NCBI GenBank assembly: GCA_009838525.1
Contig: VXRJ01000019.1
Span: forward strand, 73,932 to 137,931
Length of the DNA stretch: 64,000 bases
Reading direction: 5' to 3'
Origin: Acidobacteriota bacterium
GTDB taxonomy: Bacteria > Acidobacteriota > Vicinamibacteria > Vicinamibacterales > UBA8438
Positions 1-7,813 of this stretch are shown here, piece by piece. The notes beneath the pieces were generated by a model, which saw only the letters and a program-made list of their open reading frames with translations, did no database searches and had not been told where the DNA came from. Both the position numbers and the translations under genes were made by a program. Each line of letters opens with the position of its first letter. Within the stretch, counting starts at the first letter, position 1.

Positions 1-405
1 CATCCCCGCCATGTTCAGGCGGGTGTTCTCGTGGACGACGATCTCCACCTCCTCGGGGAAGAACATGTTGCTGCCGACATGGTCGCCATGCGTATGCGTG
101 TTGATGATCGTCGTGACCGGCTTGTCGGTGACCGTCCGGATCCGCTCCATGAGCGCGGGACCCCAACCACCCAGCTTGGTGTCGACCAGCGTGACGCCCT
201 CGGCGCCGACGTAGACGCCGGTGTTACCGCCACTGAACGCCTCGCGGTTCAGCGGGCTCGATCCGGTGATGACGTACAGGTTGTCGCGCACCTGCTCGAT
301 GACCGCCGCATCGAGCGCGGCCTGTGTGAGCTGCTGTTCCGAGTTGACGGCGACCGAGAAACCGGCCGCCATGACGAGAGCACCGAGTACCAGAATCCGC
401 TTCAT
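1..405 (-). CDS. Metallo-beta-lactamase-fold hydrolase, exported (partial, 3' end off window)
   Basis: Only the first 135 residues are in the window. The ATG at 403-405 opens a short hydrophobic leader, then a typical MBL beta-sandwich start. The zinc motif HTHGDH is at residues 104-109 and is preceded by IIN, the usual strand before the first metal ligands. The family is zinc-dependent hydrolases of varied substrates, so the substrate is unknown. The gene lies 15 bp downstream of the propeller lipoprotein gene and probably shares its transcript. It is clearly related to the complete MBL protein at 28274-29191 (shared TDKPV and INTHTH blocks). Family is certain; function is not. Confidence 0.85.
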   Translation of the reverse strand, partial: MKRILVLGALVMAAGFSVAVNSEQQLTQAALDAAVIEQVRDNLYVITGSSPLNREAFSGGNTGVYVGAEGVTLVDTKLGGWGPALMERIRTVTDKPVTTIINTHTHGDHVGSNMFFPEEVEIVVHENTRLNMAGM

Positions 406-420
406 CGTCGCCTCTAACCG

Positions 421-1410
421 CTACTCGAACGTGACCCGCGTGATGCTCGGCGGATCCTCGTCGGCGAAGTGCGGGTGGACGACATACACGTCGTCACCGA
501 CGACGGCCGCCGTCGTCCCCTGTGTCTCGAACGGTGCGACTCCCGCGACGCTCGCCGTCGCCCAGTCGTCGTCGCTCGTGAGCGCCACCACCTGGTTCGC
601 CGAGTTGCTGACTATCGCCAGCCGCCCCGCGCTCCAGACCATTCCGTCCTGACCGGGCACTTCCTGAGGCAGCGTCACTTCGGACGACGCCGCCGGATCG
701 GCAAGCGGCACCTTCCAGAGCGTCGCGCCGCGCGCCACCAGCAGATAGCCCCCAGGATGGTGGACGATGCCGTTCGGGCCGGCGCCGCCATCGTCGAACC
801 GGTGGAAGAGCGACGCCTCGTAGTCGGCCGTCACCCGATACAACGCGTTCAGCCGCGTGTCGGTGACGTAGGCGGTGCCGTCATCGGAAACCGCCACGTC
901 GTTGGCGAAGTGAACGGCGTCGTCGCCCGCTTCGGCCACCGCGGCGAGATCGACCATCGTGATGCGCTCGCCGGTCGTCAGGTTGTACACGCCCAGCTTC
1001 GCCTGCCCCATGCCGCCCGACTGGAATACCGAGCGGTCGGCGTTGGCGACCAGAAGGCGGTCGCGTGGCTCATCCGCCTCGATCCCAACCGAGGAAACCA
1101 GCTCTTCGTCTTCGACCAGCGGCGTCACCCGTCCGTCCGGATGCACCTCGTAGACCGAGCCCTCGGAGAGCGAGCCGGTAAGCAACCGGCCGTTCATCAT
1201 GTCGAACTCCACCCCTTCCGGGATGAAGCCGCCCCGCTCGGCCACGATCTCGTCCGGCAGCATCGCCGCCGCCGGAGGGGCGGGCGGCGGCTCGGTCGCC
1301 GGGATCGGCGCCGACGCCGGCGGCTCGGATCCGCCGCCACAACCGACAAGCAGACCTGCCAGGGCCAGGAGCGCGGCGAACGCGGCAGTCGGGAAAGACA
1401 CTCTACGCAT
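421..1410 (-). CDS. SMP-30/gluconolactonase-like beta-propeller lipoprotein
   Basis: A 329-residue exported lipoprotein. The ATG at 1410 gives a leader with a lipobox ending at Cys24 (LLVGC), then a Pro/Ala-rich linker to about residue 50. The rest is repeats of a six-bladed propeller of the SMP-30/NHL type, with blocks such as NDVAVSDDG, VTDTRLNALYRV and GPNGIVHHPGGYLL. Family members bind Ca2+ and include lactonases, but many are uncharacterised binding proteins; nothing here fixes a substrate. A longer upstream reading of the frame exists but overlaps the divergent membrane-protein gene and lacks a leader, so I chose this start. It probably forms an operon with the MBL gene at the left edge. 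Confidence 0.8.
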   Translation of the reverse strand: MRRVSFPTAAFAALLALAGLLVGCGGGSEPPASAPIPATEPPPAPPAAAMLPDEIVAERGGFIPEGVEFDMMNGRLLTGSLSEGSVYEVHPDGRVTPLVEDEELVSSVGIEADEPRDRLLVANADRSVFQSGGMGQAKLGVYNLTTGERITMVDLAAVAEAGDDAVHFANDVAVSDDGTAYVTDTRLNALYRVTADYEASLFHRFDDGGAGPNGIVHHPGGYLLVARGATLWKVPLADPAASSEVTLPQEVPGQDGMVWSAGRLAIVSNSANQVVALTSDDDWATASVAGVAPFETQGTTAAVVGDDVYVVHPHFADEDPPSITRVTFE

Positions 1411-1422
1411 ACGGGAGCCTCC

Positions 1423-1455
1423 TCTGTCCGTAGGGTTCTGTCCGTAGTATAGGAT
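1423..1455 (+). promoter_or_regulatory. Divergent promoter region with an 11-bp direct repeat
   Basis: The 54-bp gap between the lipoprotein gene (leftward) and the DUF6644 gene (rightward) must hold both promoters. TCTGTCCGTAG occurs twice, at 1423-1433 and 1437-1447 (14-bp period), which could be a binding site. A -10-like TAGGAT at 1450-1455 faces the DUF6644 gene and would give a very short or absent leader. No good -35 is visible. Confidence 0.35.
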
Positions 1456-1464
1456 GCAGCCGAC

Positions 1465-2496
1465 ATGCGGGACACCCTGGCGCAACTGCTCGCGGAATCG
1501 CCCACCCGGGAGTGGATGGTCTATCTGCTCAGCACCGTCCCCGGGCTCCCTCCGATCGCTCAGTCGTTCCACATCCTCGGGATCGCTGCCGTTGTCGGAT
1601 CCATTGGCATGGTCGATCTCCGGTTTCTCGGCCTCGCCCTCCGGAACCAGAACGTAAGCGAGATGATCCACCGGCTGTTGCCGTGGACCTTTGTGGCGCT
1701 CGCGGTGAACCTGGTGACCGGCTCGCTCTTCGTCCTCGCGCGGCCCGTCCGCTACGTCTACAACCCCGTCGTCAGCTTCAAGCTGGCCTGCCTCATTCCG
1801 GCGGTGGCGATGGCCTTCGCCATCTGGTGGATGAACCGGCGAGAGCATGGCTACTGGGAGCGAACGCCAGCCCGGCTGGGGACGGCCCGCGCGATCGCGG
1901 TGGTGTCCCTTTGCTGCTGGATCGGCGTCATGCTGGCCGGGCGCTGGATCGCTTACTCCGAGTACATCACCGACCCCTTCTACTTTCCGTTCGCCTGGGA
2001 AGAACTCGCGGCCTACCCATCGATCTGGCAGTGGATTCAGGACCATCCCATCGCCCAGCACATCGGTTTCACGTGGTGGTTCCCGTTCCTGGAGTCGATC
2101 CATGTCATCGCGATCGGCCTGGTGGTCGGCTCCATCATGATGGTCGATCTGCGCCTCCTTGGACTCGCCGCGCTCCGCTATCCGGCGAGCCAGGTAACGC
2201 GCAAGCTGATCCCGTGGACCTGGGGAGCATTCGTCGTTGCGGCCATCACCGGCTTCGGCCTGTTCGCAACCCGGGCGACCGGCTACGTCGACAACACCGC
2301 CTTCCAGATCAAGTTCCTGCTGCTCCCCCTCGCCTGCCTGAACATGGCGTGGTTTCAGTTCCGCACGTTTCGAGGCGTAACGGTGTGGGATACCGCCGCC
2401 GACACACCGATGGCGGCCAAACTGGCCGGCGGGATCTCGCTGCTGCTCTGGGCGGGCATCATTCTCGCCGGCCGCTGGACGGGACACCTCATTTAG
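1465..2496 (+). CDS. DUF6644-type integral membrane protein with internal duplication
   Basis: A 343-residue polytopic membrane protein without a cleaved leader. Two halves repeat each other. Residues about 32-150 (SFHILGIAAVVGSIGMVDLR to a helix ending MLAGRW) match about 210-343 (SIHVIAIGLVVGSIMMVDLR to a helix ending ILAGRW). Each half has about four hydrophobic helices with His, Arg and Trp near the membrane face. DUF6644 has no established function; conserved His in helices could hold a heme or metal, but that is inference. It is transcribed divergently from the lipoprotein gene and is followed by an ankyrin gene on the other strand. Confidence 0.75.
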   Translation: MRDTLAQLLAESPTREWMVYLLSTVPGLPPIAQSFHILGIAAVVGSIGMVDLRFLGLALRNQNVSEMIHRLLPWTFVALAVNLVTGSLFVLARPVRYVYNPVVSFKLACLIPAVAMAFAIWWMNRREHGYWERTPARLGTARAIAVVSLCCWIGVMLAGRWIAYSEYITDPFYFPFAWEELAAYPSIWQWIQDHPIAQHIGFTWWFPFLESIHVIAIGLVVGSIMMVDLRLLGLAALRYPASQVTRKLIPWTWGAFVVAAITGFGLFATRATGYVDNTAFQIKFLLLPLACLNMAWFQFRTFRGVTVWDTAADTPMAAKLAGGISLLLWAGIILAGRWTGHLI

Positions 2497-2572
2497 GGGT
2501 CCGCCGGCCTCCAGGCGGGCAAGAGAACACCAGTCGATGCGGGCGTGGACGCCGGCGCACCGCCGGTGACGC

Positions 2573-3886
2573 TCAGCGAATGGGATCGGGCGGGGTCGGC
2601 GACGTCGCTCCCAATCCGAGCAGGAGCGCTTCCATTTCGGGAAACCGCCGGCCGAGGTTGGCGTAGAAGATGCCCTGCGTAATCGTGAGCGGCGTCCAGC
2701 CCCGCTCGTTCACCGCGTTGAGCGGCGCTCCCCGATCGAGCAGGTAGCGGACCAGTTCGGGCGCATCGCGCATCACCGCGCCGTGCAGCGCGGTGTCGCC
2801 ATTGTCGTCGACGGTGGCGACCGAGTCGCCAAGCTCCACCATCAGCTTGACCGCCTCCAACGCTTCCGCGGCGCTGCCCGGACTCTCGCTCGCCGACCAG
2901 ATGCCGACGCCGGCCGCCACGAGCAACGCGGTCGTGCCGTCTTCGTTCGCCGTCATCGGGTCGGCGCCCAACTCGAGCAACATCCCCATCAGTTCGACGT
3001 CAACCGCCTTCGCGGCGAGCAGGAACGGCGTCGCTCCGGCCCGGTTCAGCATGTTGCGATAGCCGTCCTGCGGCTCCCCGGTCTGCCGCGCGTTGACGTC
3101 GGCGCCATGCGCCGCCAGGGCCCGGACCAGCTCCAGATCGGTCACCGGGCCGGACGGGATTGCCGACGGATTGTTGTAGTGGCGGTTCGGACGCCGGGTC
3201 CAGACCAACTGGTGCAGGGGCGTCCAGCCCGGTCCGTCCGCGGCGGCGTCGGCTCCCCGGTCGAGCAGGCGGATCGCGAGGCCGTAGTGCGCGTTCACCA
3301 CGGCGAGATGGAGCGGACTCGTCCCATCCGGCAGCTCCAGGTTGACATCCGCGCCGGCGTCGAGGAGAGCGTCGACCGTGGCCCCGCGACCGGCCCGAAC
3401 CGCGAAGGCGAGCGGCGTGAATCCACCGTCGGAGCGCGCATCGATACGGGCGCCGGCCCCGACGAGGGGCGCCACGACGGCGGCGTGACCCTCGGCCGCG
3501 GCCCACATCAGCGCGGTCTGCCCGCGCCAGCTCTCACGGGCGTGGACCGACGCGCCGGCGCCATGACGGAGGAGCGCCTCGACGCTCGCCACGATGCCGG
3601 TGCGCGCCGCCAGCATGAGGAGTGTCTCGCCCTGTGGCGAGACCTGGTTCGGATCGGCGCCGGCGGCCAGAAGCGCCTCGATAACGGCGGGATGGCCGGC
3701 GGCGCTGGCCAACGCGATCGGGGTTACGCCGTGGCGGGTTGCCGCATCGACCGCCGCGCCGTCCTCCAGATGCCGCCCGACCGCGGCGAGGTCGCCCGCG
3801 TGGGCCGCCTCGTGGAGCGCCGTCGCGCCGTCGCCGTCAATCTGCGCGGCCGGCGCGATCGCTACCGCCAACAGCAGGGCGAGCAT
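2573..3886 (-). CDS. Exported ankyrin-repeat protein
   Basis: 437 residues. A short hydrophobic leader (LALLLAVAIAPAAQ) suggests export. About ten ankyrin repeats follow, recognisable by blocks such as DGATALHEAAHAGDLAAV, GVTPIALASAAGH and NGDTALHGAVMRDAPELV. Ankyrin repeats bind protein partners and carry no catalysis. The ATG at 3886 is the only usable start because the frame has a stop 27 nt upstream. It follows the DUF1552 gene by 27 bp and is the last gene of the DUF1592-DUF1552-ankyrin operon, so its partner may be one of those two proteins (inference). Confidence 0.85.
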   Translation of the reverse strand: MLALLLAVAIAPAAQIDGDGATALHEAAHAGDLAAVGRHLEDGAAVDAATRHGVTPIALASAAGHPAVIEALLAAGADPNQVSPQGETLLMLAARTGIVASVEALLRHGAGASVHARESWRGQTALMWAAAEGHAAVVAPLVGAGARIDARSDGGFTPLAFAVRAGRGATVDALLDAGADVNLELPDGTSPLHLAVVNAHYGLAIRLLDRGADAAADGPGWTPLHQLVWTRRPNRHYNNPSAIPSGPVTDLELVRALAAHGADVNARQTGEPQDGYRNMLNRAGATPFLLAAKAVDVELMGMLLELGADPMTANEDGTTALLVAAGVGIWSASESPGSAAEALEAVKLMVELGDSVATVDDNGDTALHGAVMRDAPELVRYLLDRGAPLNAVNERGWTPLTITQGIFYANLGRRFPEMEALLLGLGATSPTPPDPIR

Positions 3887-3913
3887 GATGGAAGCGGTCG
3901 CTGCAGACGATCA

Positions 3914-5266
3914 CTAGACGCCGCTCAGGCGGGCCAGCTCCGTCAACCGGCCCGTGCTGTCGCCCAGGCCGTCATCCAGGCGGATACCCGCCTTGTCGAG
4001 CTGGCTCACCAGCAGGTTGGTCATCGGCGTGTCGCGCGGATAGCGGAGGTGCCGTCCCCCCTGGAGCTGTCCGCCGCTCCCGCCCGCCAGCAGCAGCGGG
4101 AGGTCGTAGTGCAGATGCTTGTTGCTGTCGCTCAGTGCGGCGCCGTAGAGCACGAGCGACTGATCGAGCAACGTCCCGTCTCCGTCCGGGGTCGCCGCAA
4201 GCGTCTCGAGGAAGTCGCGGAACAGCGTGACATGGAACGTATTGATCTTTGCAAGCTGCGCCAGCTTCTCCGGATCGTTCCGGTGGTGCGACAGGCCGTG
4301 GTGCGATTCCGGGATCCCGACCTCCGGATAGGCGCGCCCGTTCAACTCGCGTCCCAGCATGAACGTGAAAACACGCGTGATGTCCGCCTGCCAGGCCAGC
4401 GCGGCGAGGTCGAACATCAGCCCGACGTGCTCGGTGTACGACTCCGGAATGCCGACGGGGCGATCCAGCGAGGGCAACTCCGCGTCGCTGCGCTCCGAGA
4501 GCTGAATGCGCCGCTCGATCGCGCGGACCGCGTCCAGATACTGCGTGACGCGCGCCCGGTCGCCCGCACCCACCTCCCGCTCGAGCCGATGCAGGTCATC
4601 CGCAATCGCGTCGAGAATGCTCCGGTCCTTCCGGAACTGCACGCGACGCTCGGCCGTCGATCCTCCCTCGCCGAACAGCCGTTCGAAGACGACGCGCGGA
4701 TTGTTCTCCATCGGAAGCGGCGTTGTCGGCGTCCGCCACGCGATGGTGTTCATATAGATGCAGGAGTAGCCGTTCTCGCAGTTACCCACCAGGAAGTCGC
4801 GATCGATCGCCAGCTCGAGCGACGGCAGCGGCGTCTCGCGGCCGAGCTGCTCCGCGGCTATCTGGTCCGCCGTCATGCCGGCGCGGACGTCCGCCCCTTC
4901 GGTCTCCCTGGGATGGACACCGTTCAGCCAGGTGGCGGTAGCGCGCGTGTGCTCGCCGTTGCCGTCACCCAACGCTTCCGCCTGCCCCTGCGCCAGACCG
5001 CTCAGCACGACCATGCGATCACGGTAGGGGGCGAGCGGACTGAGCGTTGGTGACAGATCCAGCGGCCCGTCGGTCGGCGGCGTCCAGGCCCCCATCGACA
5101 TGCCGTTCGGGATGTAGACCCATCCGAGGCGGCGGACCGGCGTCGCGGCGTGACCGACAAGGCCGGCGAGCGGCGGCGTCATGGCGTCGAGCAGCGGCAA
5201 CGCAAGCGTGGCCCCCAGTCCACGCAGCACGGTCCGACGCGACAACGTCTTCCTGGTGATGATCAT
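3914..5266 (-). CDS. DUF1552 protein with twin-arginine leader
   Basis: 450 residues from the ATG at 5266, 8 bp after the DUF1592 stop. The N-terminus has a twin-arginine export motif (SRRTVLRG, from residue 9) and a hydrophobic stretch, so it is probably folded in the cytoplasm and exported by Tat. The body is a DUF1552 domain with conserved blocks RLGWVYIPNGMS, ATWLNGVHP and HHGLSHH. Members almost always sit next to DUF1592/DUF1588-type cytochrome-like proteins in Planctomycetes and Acidobacteriota; no activity is established. The larger upstream reading in this frame lies within the DUF1592 gene and is a shadow. Confidence 0.88.
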   Translation of the reverse strand: MIITRKTLSRRTVLRGLGATLALPLLDAMTPPLAGLVGHAATPVRRLGWVYIPNGMSMGAWTPPTDGPLDLSPTLSPLAPYRDRMVVLSGLAQGQAEALGDGNGEHTRATATWLNGVHPRETEGADVRAGMTADQIAAEQLGRETPLPSLELAIDRDFLVGNCENGYSCIYMNTIAWRTPTTPLPMENNPRVVFERLFGEGGSTAERRVQFRKDRSILDAIADDLHRLEREVGAGDRARVTQYLDAVRAIERRIQLSERSDAELPSLDRPVGIPESYTEHVGLMFDLAALAWQADITRVFTFMLGRELNGRAYPEVGIPESHHGLSHHRNDPEKLAQLAKINTFHVTLFRDFLETLAATPDGDGTLLDQSLVLYGAALSDSNKHLHYDLPLLLAGGSGGQLQGGRHLRYPRDTPMTNLLVSQLDKAGIRLDDGLGDSTGRLTELARLSGV

Positions 5267-5274
5267 GGCTTCGC

Positions 5275-7740
5275 CTATTCTGCCACGGCGGCGGGCCGGG
5301 GCAATGCGGTTCGCATCCGGAACGGGAGGCTCCTGACGATTTCGGTGACGATCGCCGAGAAACGGTAGTCCTCCGCCGCGGCCGCGCGGGTGATCGCCCG
5401 GACCGCCGGGGCATCGTAGTACTCCACGCCGCGGCCCAGCGCATAGGTCAGCAGTTTCTCCACGAGCGTGCCGACGAACCGGTCCGGCCGTCGCAGCAGC
5501 GCATCGCGCAATCCGGCGGCGCCGTCGAAAGTCGTTCCGTCCGGCAACTCGCCGGTCGCATCGATCGGCTGATTCGTCACGGTGCGGGTGCGGAAGCGGC
5601 CGACCGCATCGAACTGCTCCAGGGCAAAGCCGGGTGGATCCATCAACCGGTGGCAACTGGCGCAAGCGGGCGCCGCGCGGTGAAGTTCGGTTGCCTCGCG
5701 CATCGACAGCGGCGCGCCGTCGCCCGCCGTCTCCTCGAGCGACGGGACGTCCGGCGGGGGCGCGGCAGGCGGCGTGCCGAGCAGATTCTCCAGTACCCAC
5801 TTGCCGCGCAGCACCGGAGACGTCCGGTTCGGATAGGCGGTGACCGACAGGATGCTCGCGTGCCCGAGAAGGCCGCGGCGCGCCTCGTTCGCCAGCGCGA
5901 CGCGGCGGAAGTCGCCGCCGTAAACGCCCGGGATGCCGTAGTGCCGCGCGAGCCGTTCGTTGACGAACGTGTAATCCGCGGTCAGCAGCTCGAGCACGCT
6001 CCGGTCCCCCAGGAAAACGTGCTCCACGAACAGCTCGGTCTCCCGCAACATCGCGTCGCGCAGTCCCTCGCCGACATCCGGGAAGAGGTCTTCGTCCGGC
6101 ACCACGGCCGGGATGTTCCGGAGGTAGAGCCACTGGCCAGCGAAGCTCGTAACGAGCGCCGTGGCGCGCTCGTCGGCCAGCATCCGGCGCGCCTGGCGCT
6201 CCAGTTCGTCCGGATTCCGGAGACGGCCGGCCTCCGCGGCGGCGAGCAACTCGTCGTCCGGCAGGCTGCTCCAGAGGAAGAACGACAGGCGCGATGCCAG
6301 TTCGAGGTCGCTCACCGCATACGACTCGCCCGGTTCCACCCCTGGCGGATCGCGCTCGACGCGCAGGACGAACTCCGGGCTGGCGAGCAGCCAGCGCAGC
6401 GCCATCTCGATTCCCGCCTCAAAACCGCCGTCGGCCGTCCCTTCATCGTAGAAACGGAGGAGGCTGTCGACCTCGTCGGGCGACACCGGACGGCGCCAGG
6501 CCTGTCGCGCAAGGCGGGCCATGATCGTGCGCGCGCATTCCCGCGCCACTTCCGCCGAGTCTCCCTCCGGTCGACAGGAAAAGACCCGCTGCCGGCTCGG
6601 CGTCGTATCCGCCGGGGGCGCGCCGGTCGCCGCGTAGGGCCCGGTGACGGTGACGCTGCCGAGGTACGGTTGAACGCGCGTATCGCCGCCGGTGATGCTC
6701 GTGTACGGCCGCAGGTAGGGCTGGCGCTGCGTTTCGGGATAGGCGTACGTCTGCCGGACGAAAGTTGCCTGCAGCACGTGGGGTCCGGCGCCGACCGGCA
6801 CCCGCACTTCCCAATCGGCGTCGGCGTTGCGCTGCCGCGCCCGCCAGTCGCGGTACGCGTCGCTGTCGCGCGGCGCGTCGGGTGGTGGCTCACCGACCGT
6901 GAACGTGCCAATCAACTCGCCGTCGAGGCTTAGCTCCAGCGCGTGCTCGAGGGTGAACGCGGCGAGCGCGTCGCCCGCATCGCGCGCGAGGCTGACCGCG
7001 ATTACGTACTCGCCATCCTCCGGGAAGTTGTGGCGGAACTGTCCGCCGCCGCGTGTACCGAAGGGCAGCCCCGGCATGCGGTCGTCCTGGGACAGGTCGC
7101 TCGGCAGGCGGAAGACCTCGGCGGTGGCCGACGGCGCCGGCCGTCCCACCGCGACGCGGCTGATCCTGCGGGCCGCGGCGAGGTAGCGCTCGAGGAGTGT
7201 CGGTGACAGCCCGAGCACACCCGCAATGTTGTCGAAGCCGTAACTGGCACCGTCGGCCGGCAACAGTTCGGCGACGTCGATAGGGAGATCCAGCAGATCG
7301 CGGACCGCGTGGTGGTACTCCGTCCGGTTCAAACGATGGAACGCTTCGGTCCGCCCCGGATTGGGGTCGGCGGCCGCGGCCCCATCGAGCTCGGTTTCCA
7401 GCCAGGCGACGAACCGATCGTACGTTGCCGCGTTCGGCCGGGGGCGCGGTGGCGGCGGCATGGCGCCGGCACGCAGCTTGCGCACCACGGTCTCCCAGAC
7501 GGCGGGCGCCTCACCGACCCGGGCGAGGTCCAGCCCCTCGAACGTCAGTCCGGCTGTCTCCAGCCGGTCGTTATGGCAAGTGAGGCAGTAGCGCTGGATC
7601 AGCGCGCGCTGCCATTCCGGGTCCGGCGGCTCGGGTGCCGCAGCCGGCTGCGCGCCGGCCGCCGGGACGAAGAGGAGGCAGACGGCGGACAGCAGGCCGA
7701 CGGCTCGGCAAACCGTTCGGGCAAACTGCGCGCGTCTCAT
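5275..7740 (-). CDS. DUF1587/DUF1592/DUF1588/DUF1585 planctomycete-type cytochrome-like protein
   Basis: 821 residues. The ATG at 7740 starts a Sec leader (to about AGAQP, residue 31). A heme-type CLTCH follows at residues 52-56 and a second CxxCH (CASCH) at 693-697, within the conserved block ending MDPPGFALEQFD. Between them are the DUF1587, DUF1595, DUF1592 and DUF1588 segments (for example LNRTEYHHAVRDLL and RLSFFLWSSLPDDELL); DUF1585 is at the C-terminus. The layout suggests a periplasmic c-type cytochrome-like oxidoreductase, but no reaction is known for the family. First gene of a three-gene operon with DUF1552 and ankyrin genes. An upstream ATG at 7773 would add 11 residues ahead of the leader and is less likely. 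Confidence 0.88.
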   Translation of the reverse strand: MRRAQFARTVCRAVGLLSAVCLLFVPAAGAQPAAAPEPPDPEWQRALIQRYCLTCHNDRLETAGLTFEGLDLARVGEAPAVWETVVRKLRAGAMPPPPRPRPNAATYDRFVAWLETELDGAAAADPNPGRTEAFHRLNRTEYHHAVRDLLDLPIDVAELLPADGASYGFDNIAGVLGLSPTLLERYLAAARRISRVAVGRPAPSATAEVFRLPSDLSQDDRMPGLPFGTRGGGQFRHNFPEDGEYVIAVSLARDAGDALAAFTLEHALELSLDGELIGTFTVGEPPPDAPRDSDAYRDWRARQRNADADWEVRVPVGAGPHVLQATFVRQTYAYPETQRQPYLRPYTSITGGDTRVQPYLGSVTVTGPYAATGAPPADTTPSRQRVFSCRPEGDSAEVARECARTIMARLARQAWRRPVSPDEVDSLLRFYDEGTADGGFEAGIEMALRWLLASPEFVLRVERDPPGVEPGESYAVSDLELASRLSFFLWSSLPDDELLAAAEAGRLRNPDELERQARRMLADERATALVTSFAGQWLYLRNIPAVVPDEDLFPDVGEGLRDAMLRETELFVEHVFLGDRSVLELLTADYTFVNERLARHYGIPGVYGGDFRRVALANEARRGLLGHASILSVTAYPNRTSPVLRGKWVLENLLGTPPAAPPPDVPSLEETAGDGAPLSMREATELHRAAPACASCHRLMDPPGFALEQFDAVGRFRTRTVTNQPIDATGELPDGTTFDGAAGLRDALLRRPDRFVGTLVEKLLTYALGRGVEYYDAPAVRAITRAAAAEDYRFSAIVTEIVRSLPFRMRTALPRPAAVAE

Positions 7741-7813
7741 CGATCCGCCAGGTACAGGCCCGCCGGGCGGCATGCGCTATTCTACCCGCAGCGTGATGCG
7801 GAGGCCCTGGGCG

